The position numbers and the translations under genes are program-made. Source: Streptomyces sp. MST-110588 (GTDB lineage: Bacteria > Actinomycetota > Actinomycetes > Streptomycetales > Streptomycetaceae). From it: a stretch of 64,000 nt of DNA. The stretch covers positions 6,972,501 to 7,036,500 of the forward strand of contig NZ_CP074380.1 of the NCBI RefSeq assembly GCF_022695595.1, given 5' to 3'. The notes below the pieces were generated by a model, which was given only the letters and a program-made list of their open reading frames with translations, was not told the DNA's origin and did no database searches. Within the stretch, counting starts at the first letter, position 1. Every line of letters starts with the position of its first letter. Below, one piece after another: positions 26,024 through 34,664 of the stretch.

Positions 26024-27205
26024 TCACTTCAGCGCGCTGCGCTGCTGCCACTGGTCCCAGCTCTCCTGCCAGACCTCCAGGCCGTTGCCGACCTCCGTCT
26101 TGTTCGGGTTGGAGGTGTTCTTGACCTCCACCGTCGAGCCGATCAGCAGGAAGTCGTAGATCCGCTTGGCGTCCGAGGTGGTCATGCCGAAGCAGCCGTG
26201 GCTGTTGTTGACCACGCCGATGGACTTGTTCCACGGCGCGGAGTGCAGGAAGGTGCCCGACGCCGTCAGGTGCGTGACCCACTTCGAGTCCAGCATCCAC
26301 TGGTTGCCGTAGCCGATGGTCGCGGAGTCCATCGTCTCGGCGGCGTTCTTGCTGCGTACGGTGTGGATGCCGCCCCGGGTCGGAGCGCTCGGCGAGCCCG
26401 CCGAACCGCTGATCGTGCCGACGGCCTTGCCGTCCTCGTACATGGTCAGCTTGTGCGCGGTCACATCGATGACGGCCCGGCGGTCCTTGCCGATGGTGAA
26501 GCCGTAGTTGTAGTCCCGGGCGAACCAGCCGCCCGTGCCCGAGTCGATCCCCGACAGGGCGCCCTTGACGGTCACCTTGGTGCCGGTGGGCCAGTAGTCC
26601 TTGGGCCGCCAGTCGATCCGGTCCTTGCCCGAGTAGTCCTTGACCCAGCCCCAGGCGCCGGTCACCTGCGGCTGCGTGGTGACCTTGAGCGCCTTCTCGA
26701 TGTCGGCGCGGCGGTCCTTGTCCACGGGGTTGTCGAAGAGGATCGAGATCGGCATGCCGGTCCCGACGGTCTGACCGTCCGTGGGGGTGTTGGTGAGCTT
26801 GTTGACCTTGCCGGCCTGCTCGGTGGTGAAGACCGACTTGGCGGAGGTCTCCTTGCCGCCGCCGGACTTCGCCTTGCTCTCCACGGTGTACGTGGCCCCC
26901 GGCCGGACGTTGCCGTCCGAGGTCCAGGAGGACCCGTTGCCGGTGAGCTTGCCGGAGAGCTTGCCGCCCTTGTCGTCCTTGACGTCGACCGAGGTGAGGC
27001 GGCCCCCGGAGACCTTCACGGATACCGCGGAGCCGAGCTTGACCGCCTTGTCACCGTTGGCCGGGGTGACGGTCACCTTCGCCGGCGGCTCCTCCTCCGC
27101 CTTCGATGACCCCGAGCCGGATCCCGCTCCGCACGCGGTCATCAGCGTGGCGCCCAGCAGAGCGGCTATCAACTGGGCAGGGCGTCGGCCTGGTCTGGCG
27201 TGCAC
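26024..27205 (-). CDS. L,D-transpeptidase lipoprotein (YkuD, Ig-like domains)
   Basis: This is a 393-residue lipoprotein. The signal peptide ends in the lipobox LMTACG (Cys about 25). Two Ig-like domains follow (about 40-240; the second opens NTPTDGQTVGTGMPISILFD), then the YkuD catalytic domain (about 240-370) with HSAPWNKSIGVVNNSHGCFG, whose SHGC holds catalytic Cys338. This layout is that of mycobacterial LdtMt2-type enzymes, which make 3-3 cross-links in peptidoglycan outside the membrane. The GTG start at 27205 has GGAGGT nine bases upstream. It is monocistronic with a clear terminator. Confidence 0.93.
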   Translation of the reverse strand: MHARPGRRPAQLIAALLGATLMTACGAGSGSGSSKAEEEPPAKVTVTPANGDKAVKLGSAVSVKVSGGRLTSVDVKDDKGGKLSGKLTGNGSSWTSDGNVRPGATYTVESKAKSGGGKETSAKSVFTTEQAGKVNKLTNTPTDGQTVGTGMPISILFDNPVDKDRRADIEKALKVTTQPQVTGAWGWVKDYSGKDRIDWRPKDYWPTGTKVTVKGALSGIDSGTGGWFARDYNYGFTIGKDRRAVIDVTAHKLTMYEDGKAVGTISGSAGSPSAPTRGGIHTVRSKNAAETMDSATIGYGNQWMLDSKWVTHLTASGTFLHSAPWNKSIGVVNNSHGCFGMTTSDAKRIYDFLLIGSTVEVKNTSNPNKTEVGNGLEVWQESWDQWQQRSALK

Positions 27206-27547
27206 GTAGATTTACCTCCAAAAACAACACGAAAGGTCCGTGGCGGAGGTCGGCCTTGTGACCGGCAAGACCCGTACATACATCCGCCGTACAAATTGAC
27301 GGTCGAGATGCATCATCGGTTGCCCTGAGAAACGGTTATGTACGTCACTAACGGGCGATACGGCGGTGCCGGGGGACGCGTCCGCACGGCCGGATCCCGC
27401 TGAGCCCGTACGTCATCACCTGGCCCGTACGTCACGGGCCCGGCGCGTACGTCATGCCGGGGCCGTGCGTTTCCCCCTGGGAAGCCGTGGCGACGAAGAT
27501 GTCTCCCGGATCAAGGAACGCCGACGCCCGGGAAGGACGTGAAGCAG
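27206..27547. other. divergent intergenic region upstream of the L,D-transpeptidase
   Basis: I see no gene here. The stretch near 27280-27360 is AT-richer and should hold the transpeptidase promoter. CCGTACGTCA-like units recur at 27405-27455 (three copies of GTACGTCA). Confidence 0.5.
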
Positions 27548-27917
27548 GTGAGGACCCGGACGAGAGGCCCGGTGCGGGAGGTGGCGCACAGCAGCCGCGG
27601 GCCGCTGTCCCGATGGCCCGTCACCCTCGGCCTGGTGGTTCTGACGCCCCTGGTCCTGGCGGGCTGCGGATGGCTCGACCAGGGAGGACCGGGCCTGCTG
27701 ATGGCCGGCGAGGGCTTCGGGCCGGGCCGGCACGTCACGCTGGTGGTGGACCCGGGGGACTGGCCGGCGACGAGGCTGAGCAACGACGTCCACGGCCTGT
27801 CGCCCGGCCAGGCGTGGACCTGCGGAGGGCTGCTCGCGGCCATGGAGGCATGCATCCTCTACGGCCGGCTGCGCCGTCGGCGACGCCCGGCTGCGCCGTC
27901 GGCGACGCCCGGCCTGA
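27548..27917 (+). pseudogene. small two-TM membrane protein whose stop codon was lost by a 22-bp duplication
   Basis: From GTG 27548 (GGAAGGA ten bases upstream; GTG 27539 is an alternative) the frame has strongly coding-like third-position GC. It encodes an N-terminal hydrophobic segment VTLGLVVLTPLVLAGCGWL, a polar loop with VVDPGDWPATRLSNDVHGLS, and a second hydrophobic segment AWTCGGLLAAMEACILYG followed by an Arg cluster. With one copy of the 22-bp repeat at 27867-27910 removed, the frame ends in TGA at 27915-27917, giving ~115 residues. As it stands the frame runs on for ~1.9 kb antisense to the permease. I do not recognise the family. Confidence 0.5.
27867..27910. repeat. 22-bp perfect tandem duplication
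   Basis: Two identical 22-base units (27867-27888 and 27889-27910, beginning GGCTGCGCCGTCGG). Because 22 is not a multiple of three, the second copy shifts the reading frame of the overlapping small ORF and removes its natural stop. Confidence 0.95.
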
Positions 27918-27919
27918 CC

Positions 27920-27935
27920 GCGCCCCGCGGGGCGC
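27920..27935. terminator. possible terminator palindrome after the permease gene
   Basis: The 16-base perfect palindrome GCGCCCCGCGGGGCGC lies 5 bases downstream of the permease stop on the minus strand. Intergenic position supports a terminator; there is no U-tract. Confidence 0.4.
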
Positions 27936-27940
27936 CTCCT

Positions 27941-29545
27941 TCAAGGCCTCTGGGGTGGGGTGCCGCCGGGCTCCTCGGCGGCGTGGCCGGCCAGCACACA
28001 GGTGCGTTTGCGCTGGACGAACCAGTAGTACGTGAAGCCGCCGCCGGCGACCAGGCCGACGAACAGGAACGCGCCCCAGCGCAGGTACCAGTGCTGCGGG
28101 CCGGTGGCGTTGTAGACCTCCGGGCGCGGCCAGGCGAGGTTCACCGCCATCGCGGTGCCCCACAGCACGGCCAGGATGTTGACGGGCAGTCCGAAGACAC
28201 CCAGCGAGAACTTCCCCCTGGCGGGCTCCCACTCGCCGCGCAGCCGCCGGACCAGCATCGGCGCGGTGACCATGAGATACGCCACGTAGATCATGATGAT
28301 CGCGATGCTGGTGATCACCGAGAAGATCTGCGGCTGGTTGACGTTGAGCACCAGGATGCACACCGCGATGGCTCCGATGATCACCGCGGGAAGTACCGGG
28401 GTCTGGAACCGCGGGCTGACCCGGGCCAGCAGCGAGGCGGCCGGCAGATTGGTGTCCCGCGCCATGGCGAAGGCCAGCCGGATGCCGGCGGTGTGCACGG
28501 CCAGCGCGCAGACCGTGATCGCGATGACCACGCACCACAGCATGATCTGCCCCATGGCCGGCCCCAGCGTGCTGAGCACCACGTACTGGAGGCCGTCCGC
28601 GGACAGCCGCTCGTCGTGCAGATCGGGCGTGGCCAGCAGGGCGAACAGCAGGATCGTCCCGCCGATGAGGAACGAGGCGAACAGGGCGCGCAGGATCGCG
28701 CGCGGCGCGTTGCGGCCCGGGTCCTTGGACTCCTCGCCGAGGGAGGAGGCCGTGTCGAAGCCGTACATGACGTAGGCGGAGGCGAGCGAGGCGGTGAGGA
28801 ACGCGCCGAGGTAGCCCAGCGACTCGCCGCGCGCCAGCCCGTAGGTGTCGGTCACCGCGCCCGGGCCGCGGGTGATGTGCGCGGCGAGCAGCACGATCAG
28901 CGCCAGCGCGGCGATCAGTTCGATCGCCACCCCGGCGGAGTTGATACGGGCCATCAGCTTGACCCCGAACGCGTTGACGAGGGTGGTGAAGACCACCAGT
29001 ACGGTGCCGAGCAGCACGGCGTTGGCCGCCTGGTCCGTACTGCCGGAGCCGTCGCCGACGAACTGGAAGAAGCTGGAGATCTGCGGCAGCGTGACCTGGT
29101 AGGCCAGGGCCACGGCCGCCAGCGAGACCATCGTGGCGGTCGTCATCATCCAGCCGCCGAGCCATCCGACGTGCGGACCGCCGAGCTTCTTGGCCCAGTT
29201 GTAGACCGATCCCGCGACCGGATAACGGGCCGCCAGTTCGCAGAAGCACAGGGCCACCATGAGCTGGCCGACGAAGACCATCGGCCAGGACCACCAGTAG
29301 GCCGGGCCACCGTGGCTGACGCCGAAGTAGAAGAGCTGGAAGGTGCCGGTCAGGATCGAGATGTAGCTGATGCCGGCGGCGAAGGTGTGGAAGTTGCCGA
29401 GCGTGCGCTTGAGTTCGGGCTTGTAGCCCAGCTCCGCGAGCGAGTCGTCGTCGTCCTCGGGGGCGTCGAGGGCGTCCGGACCGGTTCCGGGCCCCTCCGG
29501 CTCCGGTCCCGGCCCCGATCCCGGGTCCTGCTTCCCGGTGCTCAC
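27941..29545 (-). CDS. APC-family amino acid / amine permease
   Basis: This is a 534-residue transporter. After a ~45-residue acidic, Pro-rich cytoplasmic tail come about twelve hydrophobic segments. AELGYKPELKRTLGNFHTFA followed by GISYISILTGTFQLFYFG is the usual start of APC permeases of the GABA/choline type. The conserved loop DTASSLGEESKDPGRNAPRA after TM6 is diagnostic. The GTG at 29545 overlaps the stop of the aldehyde dehydrogenase by 4 bp, so the two are coupled. Together they suggest uptake and oxidation of an amine or amino acid (GABA, putrescine or similar). Confidence 0.9.
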   Translation of the reverse strand: MSTGKQDPGSGPGPEPEGPGTGPDALDAPEDDDDSLAELGYKPELKRTLGNFHTFAAGISYISILTGTFQLFYFGVSHGGPAYWWSWPMVFVGQLMVALCFCELAARYPVAGSVYNWAKKLGGPHVGWLGGWMMTTATMVSLAAVALAYQVTLPQISSFFQFVGDGSGSTDQAANAVLLGTVLVVFTTLVNAFGVKLMARINSAGVAIELIAALALIVLLAAHITRGPGAVTDTYGLARGESLGYLGAFLTASLASAYVMYGFDTASSLGEESKDPGRNAPRAILRALFASFLIGGTILLFALLATPDLHDERLSADGLQYVVLSTLGPAMGQIMLWCVVIAITVCALAVHTAGIRLAFAMARDTNLPAASLLARVSPRFQTPVLPAVIIGAIAVCILVLNVNQPQIFSVITSIAIIMIYVAYLMVTAPMLVRRLRGEWEPARGKFSLGVFGLPVNILAVLWGTAMAVNLAWPRPEVYNATGPQHWYLRWGAFLFVGLVAGGGFTYYWFVQRKRTCVLAGHAAEEPGGTPPQRP

Positions 29546-31011
29546 TCGAACCACCGCTGCGGCACGGGCTCGGTGTTCCGCCAGATGTGCTTGGCCTCCT
29601 GGTACTCGGCCAGCCCGGCCGGCCCGAGCTCGCGGCCCACCCCCGACTGCTTCATGCCGCCCCACTCGGCCTGCGGCACGTACGGATGGAAGTCGTTGAT
29701 CCATACGGTTCCGGCGCGCAGCCGCCCGGCGACCCGCCGCGCCCGCCCGCTGTCCTGCGTCCACACTGCACCGGCCAGGCCGTAGATGGTGTCGTTCGCG
29801 AGTGCGACGGCCTCGTTCTCGCCGCGGAACCGCTCCACGGTCAGCACCGGGCCGAAGGACTCGTCGTGCACGACGGACATGTTCGGGGTGCAGTCGTCCA
29901 GCACGGTCGGCAGGTAGAAGAAGCCGTCCTTGAGGGCCGGGTCGTCCGGCGGCGCCCCGCCGCAGCGCAGTACGGCGCCTTCGTCCAGTCCCGCCGCCAC
30001 GTAGGCCGCGACCTTCGCCCGGTGCTCGGCGGAGATCAGCGGGCCGGTGCGCGCCTCCTCGTCGAAGGGACCGCCGAGCCTGATCCGCCGGGCCCGCGCC
30101 ACCAGCTCGTCGACGAAGGCGTCGTGCAGCTCGTTGTCCACCAGCAGCCGGGCGCCGGCCGAACAGACCTGGCCGGAGTGCACGAACACCGCCATCAGCG
30201 CGTAGTCGACGGCGGCGTCGAACGCGGCGTCGGCGAAGACGATGTTGGGGTTCTTGCCGCCCAGTTCCAGGGCGATCTTCTTCACGGTGGGCGCGGCGGC
30301 GGCCATGATCCGCCGGCCGGTGGCCAGCCCGCCGGTGAAGGACACCAGGTCCACCCGTACGTCCTCGGTCAGCGGCGCCCCCACCGCGGCACCGGTGCCC
30401 AGCACCAGATTGGCGGCGCCGGGCGGCAGCCCCGCCTCCGTCAGCGCGCGCATCAGCAGGACCGCGGTGTGCGGCGTCAGCTCGCTGGGCTTGAGGACGA
30501 AGGTGTTGCCCGCGGCCAGCGCGGGAGCCACCTTCCACGCCGTCTGGAGCAGCGGGTAGTTCCAGGGCGTGATCAGCGCGCAGACGCCGACCGGCTCGTA
30601 CACCACCCGGCTGTCGATCTTCGGACCCGCGGCGTCCACCACCCGGCCGCTGCCGCCACCGGCGGCCAGATGGCCGAAGTAGCGGAAGCAGTTGGCGATG
30701 TCGTCCATGTCGTACGCGCTCTCCACCAGCCGCTTCCCGGTGTCCAGGGACTCGGCGCGGGCGAAGGCGTCCTTGTCGCGCTCCAGCAGGGCGGCCACCC
30801 GCAGCAGCAGTCGGCCGCGCTCGGCGGGCGGGGTGGCGGGCCACGGCCCCCGGTCGAACGCCTCGCGGGCCGCGGCGAGTGCGGCGGCGGCGTCCTTGGG
30901 GCCGCCCTCGTCGACGACCGCGACCAGCGTGCCGTCCGCCGGACAGCGGATCTCCCGCACCTGTCCGTCCACCGCGGTGGTCCACCGGCCACCGATGAAA
31001 AGCTCCGGCAT
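29542..31011 (-). CDS. NAD-dependent aldehyde dehydrogenase (betaine / aminoaldehyde type)
   Basis: This 489-residue protein is of standard ALDH length. It shows ALITPWNYPLLQTAWKVAPA, the NAD-binding loop SFTGGLATGRRIM, the general-base Glu in KIALELGGKNPNIVF and the nucleophile in VHSGQVCSAGARLL. The C-terminal WINDFHPYVPQAEWGGMKQS resembles betaine and gamma-aminobutyraldehyde dehydrogenases. The ATG at 31011 has GGAG six bases upstream. It is coupled to the APC permease, so the substrate is likely the aldehyde from an imported amine. Confidence 0.9.
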   Translation of the reverse strand: MPELFIGGRWTTAVDGQVREIRCPADGTLVAVVDEGGPKDAAAALAAAREAFDRGPWPATPPAERGRLLLRVAALLERDKDAFARAESLDTGKRLVESAYDMDDIANCFRYFGHLAAGGGSGRVVDAAGPKIDSRVVYEPVGVCALITPWNYPLLQTAWKVAPALAAGNTFVLKPSELTPHTAVLLMRALTEAGLPPGAANLVLGTGAAVGAPLTEDVRVDLVSFTGGLATGRRIMAAAAPTVKKIALELGGKNPNIVFADAAFDAAVDYALMAVFVHSGQVCSAGARLLVDNELHDAFVDELVARARRIRLGGPFDEEARTGPLISAEHRAKVAAYVAAGLDEGAVLRCGGAPPDDPALKDGFFYLPTVLDDCTPNMSVVHDESFGPVLTVERFRGENEAVALANDTIYGLAGAVWTQDSGRARRVAGRLRAGTVWINDFHPYVPQAEWGGMKQSGVGRELGPAGLAEYQEAKHIWRNTEPVPQRWFE

Positions 31012-31046
31012 GGGGGTCTCCGGCCCCGGGCGGAGAGGCGTTCTCG

Positions 31047-31096
31047 CGCGTGAGCCGGCCTTACGCGTCGGCGCGTGAGCCGGCCTTACGCGTCGG
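31047..31096. repeat. 25-bp perfect tandem duplication
   Basis: Two identical copies (31047-31071, 31072-31096) of a unit starting CGCGTGAGCCGGCC lie just upstream of the aldehyde dehydrogenase gene, where its promoter should be. Confidence 0.95.
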
Positions 31097-31295
31097 GTGG
31101 GGCCGTCCGCCCGTACCTCCGGTGCCCCGCGGCGATCTCCGTACCGAGACTAAGGAGCGCTACAGGGGTCCGCACGACGTGATGGGCCACCCGGCCGTAA
31201 CCCCGGCCGTACGGGTCCGCCCCGGAGCCGGTCCTGAGGCCGGCCTCAAGACGGATCGCGGGGCGGACCCGTACGGATCGCGCGGACCCCGGTGA

Positions 31296-32918
31296 TCAGG
31301 CCGCCGCGTGCTCGGCCTGGAGACGCAACTGCTTCTTGTCGGGCTTGCCGGCGTCCGTCAGCGGCAACTGCTCGACGAAGGTGATCCGGGCCGGCTCGTA
31401 CATCGCGCCCCGCTCCTGACGCACCATGGTCCGCAGGTCCTCCGCGTCCACCGTGCTGCCCGGGGCAGGTACGACCACGGCGTGCACCTGCTCCATGCGG
31501 TCGGCGTCCCGGGCCCCGAAGACGGCGCTCTGAAGTACCTGCGGGTGGGAGTTGAGCAGGTCCTCCAGCTCGGTGGTGTACACATGGCCGCCGACCACGA
31601 CGATCATGTCCTTGAGCCGGTCGACGATGGTCAGGTAGTCCTCCTCGTCCAGGAACCCGATGTCCCCGGTGTGCAGCCAGCCGTCCTTGAGCACCTCGGC
31701 GGTCAGCTCGGGCTGCTTCCAGTAACCGTGCATGAGGGTCGCCGAACGTACGCAGATCTCCCCGTGCTCACCGCGCGGCAGGTCGCGGCCGGAGGCGTCG
31801 CGGATCGCCACCTCGACCGAGGGCAGCACCTTGCCCGCCGACCGCAGCCGGTCCGGGCGCTGGATGTCGTGGTCCTCGGCGGCGAGCAGGCTGATGCCGC
31901 CCGCCTCGTTCTGCCCGTAGAACTGGACCAGGACCGGGCCGAAGCGGCGTATCGCGTCGGCGATCCGGGCGGGCGAGGACTGGCAGCCGCCGTAGACGAT
32001 CGCGCGCAGGCTCGAGGTGTCGGTGGTGGCGGCGTCCGGGTGGTCGGTGAGCTGGTACAGCAGCGGCGGCAGCAGGAACATGTGGGTGATGCGCTCGCGC
32101 TCGATCGCGGCGAGCACGGCGGCGGGGTCGAACTCGTCCAGGATCACCACACATCCCTCGTTGCCCAGGGTGACGTCGGCCATCATGCCGGCGGCGTGGG
32201 CGAGGGTGGTGCAGACCAGGAGCCTGCCGGGCTCCCCCTGGGCGCCGGAGCCCGGGAAGGCATCGGAGGCGGAGTGCGACGCGGACGTCTCGCCGGCCGG
32301 GGCGTCGGCGGGGGCGTCGGCCGGTTGTCCGGCCCGGGCCGCGCGATGCGCGCCGACCTGTTCGAAGGTGGTGCAGATGCCCTTCGGGTGGCCGGTGGTG
32401 CCGCCGGTGTGCCGGATGGCGCATACGTCCTGCGGCTGCGCCCGGCCGGCGAGCGGGTCGGCGGACTGCGCGGCGGCCAGCTCCAGCAGGTCCGTGCCCA
32501 CCGCCGCCGGGCCCAGGGACAGTACGGTCGCCACCGGCGCCAGGCGGGTCACCTCGCGGGCACGCTCGGCGCAGCGAGGGTCGACGACCAGCGCGGCGGT
32601 CTCCACGTCGCGGACGATGGCGGCCTGCACCTCGGCCGACAGCTTGCTGTAGAGGTGGTTGACCCGGCAGCCCAGGAGGTTGGCGGCGTAGCGTACGGCG
32701 AGGACCTCGGGCCGGTTCTCACTCAGCAGGGTGACGCTCTGTCCGCGGTCGACGCCTTGGGCCAGCAGCGCCCGCGCCGTCCGGTACACCAGCGCGCGGA
32801 ACTCACCGGCGGTGATGCGCCGCCCCTGGTGCACCAGCGCCTCCCGCTCGGGGGCGGCCCCCAAGGCGTCGAGGTTGTCCTCCACGTAGGTGCGGAAGTG
32901 CTGTGCGGTGACGGGCAT
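31296..32918 (-). CDS. AMP-binding acyl-CoA synthetase
   Basis: This is a 540-residue ANL-superfamily enzyme. The P-loop-like motif is CAIRHTGGTTGHPKGICTTF, the A5 region is VQFYGQNEAGG, the ATP-binding Asp is in GWLHTGDIGFLDEEDYLTIV, followed by the DRLKDMI hinge, and the C-terminal lysine is in LTDAGKPDKKQLR. After the P-loop there is an Ala/Pro/Ser-rich insert (about residues 192-225) not usual for the family. The ATG at 32918 has GGAGGAG before it. It activates a carboxylic acid as the CoA ester; the lone position and the insert give no clear substrate, though a fatty or polyketide-derived acid is plausible. Confidence 0.9.
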   Translation of the reverse strand: MPVTAQHFRTYVEDNLDALGAAPEREALVHQGRRITAGEFRALVYRTARALLAQGVDRGQSVTLLSENRPEVLAVRYAANLLGCRVNHLYSKLSAEVQAAIVRDVETAALVVDPRCAERAREVTRLAPVATVLSLGPAAVGTDLLELAAAQSADPLAGRAQPQDVCAIRHTGGTTGHPKGICTTFEQVGAHRAARAGQPADAPADAPAGETSASHSASDAFPGSGAQGEPGRLLVCTTLAHAAGMMADVTLGNEGCVVILDEFDPAAVLAAIERERITHMFLLPPLLYQLTDHPDAATTDTSSLRAIVYGGCQSSPARIADAIRRFGPVLVQFYGQNEAGGISLLAAEDHDIQRPDRLRSAGKVLPSVEVAIRDASGRDLPRGEHGEICVRSATLMHGYWKQPELTAEVLKDGWLHTGDIGFLDEEDYLTIVDRLKDMIVVVGGHVYTTELEDLLNSHPQVLQSAVFGARDADRMEQVHAVVVPAPGSTVDAEDLRTMVRQERGAMYEPARITFVEQLPLTDAGKPDKKQLRLQAEHAAA

Positions 32919-33478
32919 GGGTGACTCCTCCTGCCCCCGGCGCGCTGCTCGCCGCCCGCCGGAGGTAATCGTGGCTCGGGCGTTGGCGTCCAGGACGTGA
33001 GGGCCCGTCACGCCGCTCGGCGGAGACCGGCGTTCATGACCTAGTTGGTTGCCCCAGACAACCATTACCCATGGTATCCGCGCTCGATCCGGGGCTCAAA
33101 GCGAGAGGGGCTCAAGGGGCGAGTGGTGTACGGAAGGCGTTCACATTCGGCCAATCGCCGAACTTCCGCGTACGCCGCCGGGGGAGCGCGGTACAGGCCC
33201 GGCGCGGGCGGTAAGAGGGGTACGCGTACCAGGCCGGCGCCCGGGGCGGCACCCCGGCCCACGGCGGGAGAATGGCCGATTCTCAAGGGAGTCCGTGTGC
33301 CGGGGTGTACGAGACGTACGGATCTGCGAGCCGTACGGGTCTACGAGACGTACGGGCCTGCAAGGCATGCGTGCCTGCGAGACGTACAGCCTCACGAGGC
33401 GTATGCGCCTACGTGGCGTGCGGGTCTACAAGGACGCACGGGCCGCGCCGGGCGCTGCTGCCTGCGGCGTATATCGCC
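32919..33478. other. long noncoding interval with a 17-bp minisatellite
   Basis: No gene is supportable in these 560 bases; the reading frames present are low-complexity Arg-rich shadows. The left end holds the acyl-CoA synthetase promoter region, and the right end the tandem array at 33311-33446. Confidence 0.6.
33311..33446. repeat. 17-bp tandem repeat, eight imperfect copies
   Basis: Units start every 17 bases at 33311, 33328, 33345, 33362, 33379, 33396, 33413 and 33430. The consensus is close to GAGRCGTACGGGYCTRC, with most changes in the middle. The strict 17-base spacing without a multiple of three argues against a coding role. Confidence 0.92.
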
Positions 33479-33784
33479 TTACAGCGTGGATTTTTCCGGG
33501 TCGCCCATCGGAACGGCGTCGAGCACCGCGACATCCATCGGCTCGGCGAGCAGGTCGGAAACCCCGGCCGCGATCGCGGTCAGCGCGGCTCCACGGGAAT
33601 GGGCGTCCAATGTGGCGGCGTCGGACCAGTTCTCCACGACGACCAGCCGGTCGGGGCCGGTGTGCACGGCGTACAGCAGGCAGCCGTTTTCCTTGTGGAC
33701 GGCGGGCGAGTGCGCGCGGAAAACCTCCACCGCGGCATCGAGCTGTCCTGGCTTGGTTTTCAGCGTGGCGACAACGACCGGCAT
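33479..33784 (-). CDS. ABM-domain protein (putative quinol monooxygenase, YgiN-like)
   Basis: This 101-residue protein has one ABM domain: MPVVVATLKTKPGQLDAAVE, then KENGCLLYAVHTGPDRLVVV and ENWSDAATLDAHSRGAALTA. The start at 33784 has GGAGG five bases upstream. YgiN-like enzymes oxidise quinols without cofactor. It stands alone between a tandem repeat array and a secreted protein gene, so it is probably a general stress or redox enzyme and not part of the PKS region. Confidence 0.85.
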   Translation of the reverse strand: MPVVVATLKTKPGQLDAAVEVFRAHSPAVHKENGCLLYAVHTGPDRLVVVENWSDAATLDAHSRGAALTAIAAGVSDLLAEPMDVAVLDAVPMGDPEKSTL

Positions 33785-33902
33785 GCATTCCTCCGTCGGA
33801 TCAAAGGGAGTTCATTGCCGAACCTACCCCAATGACCGAATGCGCAGGTGATTGCCGTCTGCCGCACCGCCTTCCGTCACTTGACCCACCTGCCGTACGC
33901 CG

Positions 33903-34424
33903 CTATGCGGACTTCGCCGGCCGGATGTCGGACAGGTGCGAGGTGGCGAGGTCCGACTGGACGGTGAGATAGGTGTAGTGGGGGTGGCCCGAGGGACCCC
34001 AGGTCAGCCGGACCTGCGTCCAGGCGTGGCCCATGCCGCTGTCCTCGTACGTGACGCGCCAGGCGCCGGGAGCCTTCCGCGCGTACAGCACACCGTCCGT
34101 CTTGTGCTGTTTCTCCCACTGCGTCAGACGGGCGTTCAGGTCGCGGGTGAGATAGTGCTCACGCAGCGCCTTGGCCAGCCGGCCGTGGCCCGCGTCGTGG
34201 ACGGCGTCGATGTAGCTCCCGTAGAAGTCGGCGACCCGGTCGACGGCCGAGGCGGTGTTGCCGCCGCGCTCCTGACTGGCTGCGGGTGCATGACTCGCAG
34301 TGGGTGCGGCGTCCGAGGGCGCGGGATCAGGAGGCACGGGTTCCGCGGTGGCGGACGTGGTGACGGCCAGCGCCGCCAGGGCGGCGGCCACGGCGGCACG
34401 GCGGACCGTACGGGCTTGGAGCAT
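33903..34424 (-). CDS. secreted protein of unknown function
   Basis: This is a 173-residue protein. An N-terminal signal peptide (MLQARTVRRAAVAAALAALA, cleavage probably after SATA) is followed by a Pro/Ala/Ser-rich stretch to about residue 55. The mature domain has VADFYGSYIDAVHDAGHGRL, then TQWEKQHKTDGVLYARKAPG and a C-terminal beta-rich end with HYTYLTVQSDLATSHLSDI. The start at 34424 has AAGGAG eight bases upstream. I do not recognise a named family; the helix-then-sheet order suggests an NTF2-like or DUF3828-like secreted domain, which is a guess. Confidence 0.75.
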   Translation of the reverse strand: MLQARTVRRAAVAAALAALAVTTSATAEPVPPDPAPSDAAPTASHAPAASQERGGNTASAVDRVADFYGSYIDAVHDAGHGRLAKALREHYLTRDLNARLTQWEKQHKTDGVLYARKAPGAWRVTYEDSGMGHAWTQVRLTWGPSGHPHYTYLTVQSDLATSHLSDIRPAKSA

Positions 34425-34664
34425 GATGGCTCTCCTTTCTCTCGGGTGGCGGGTTGCCGCACGACGCGTGGATGAACCTGTCTCCCGGTGCCCGGCGGCC
34501 CGCGGGCGCCCGGCGGCTGTGCCGGCGTACGGCCCGGTGCCGGTGTACGGCCCCGGCCCGGCGTGCCCGGATCCGCACCCGCCCGCCCACCCGCGCCGGT
34601 GCGGTCCGATGTGTGCGTCAGTACGCTTTGTGCGCCCGCCTTCATACCCCGTAAGGAGAACGCC

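Noticed and set aside
8628..27205. Nucleoside-amine and GNAT genes that would make the cassette a true jawsamycin cluster
   Set aside because: No such genes are seen in this interval, so I do not claim jawsamycin itself as the product.
27918..29785. Continuation of the small membrane-protein frame to 29785
   Set aside because: This part is antisense to the APC permease and is open only because the 22-bp duplication removed the stop at 27915-27917.
33311..33446. CRISPR array
   Set aside because: Units are contiguous 17-bp imperfect copies without spacers, and no cas genes are present.
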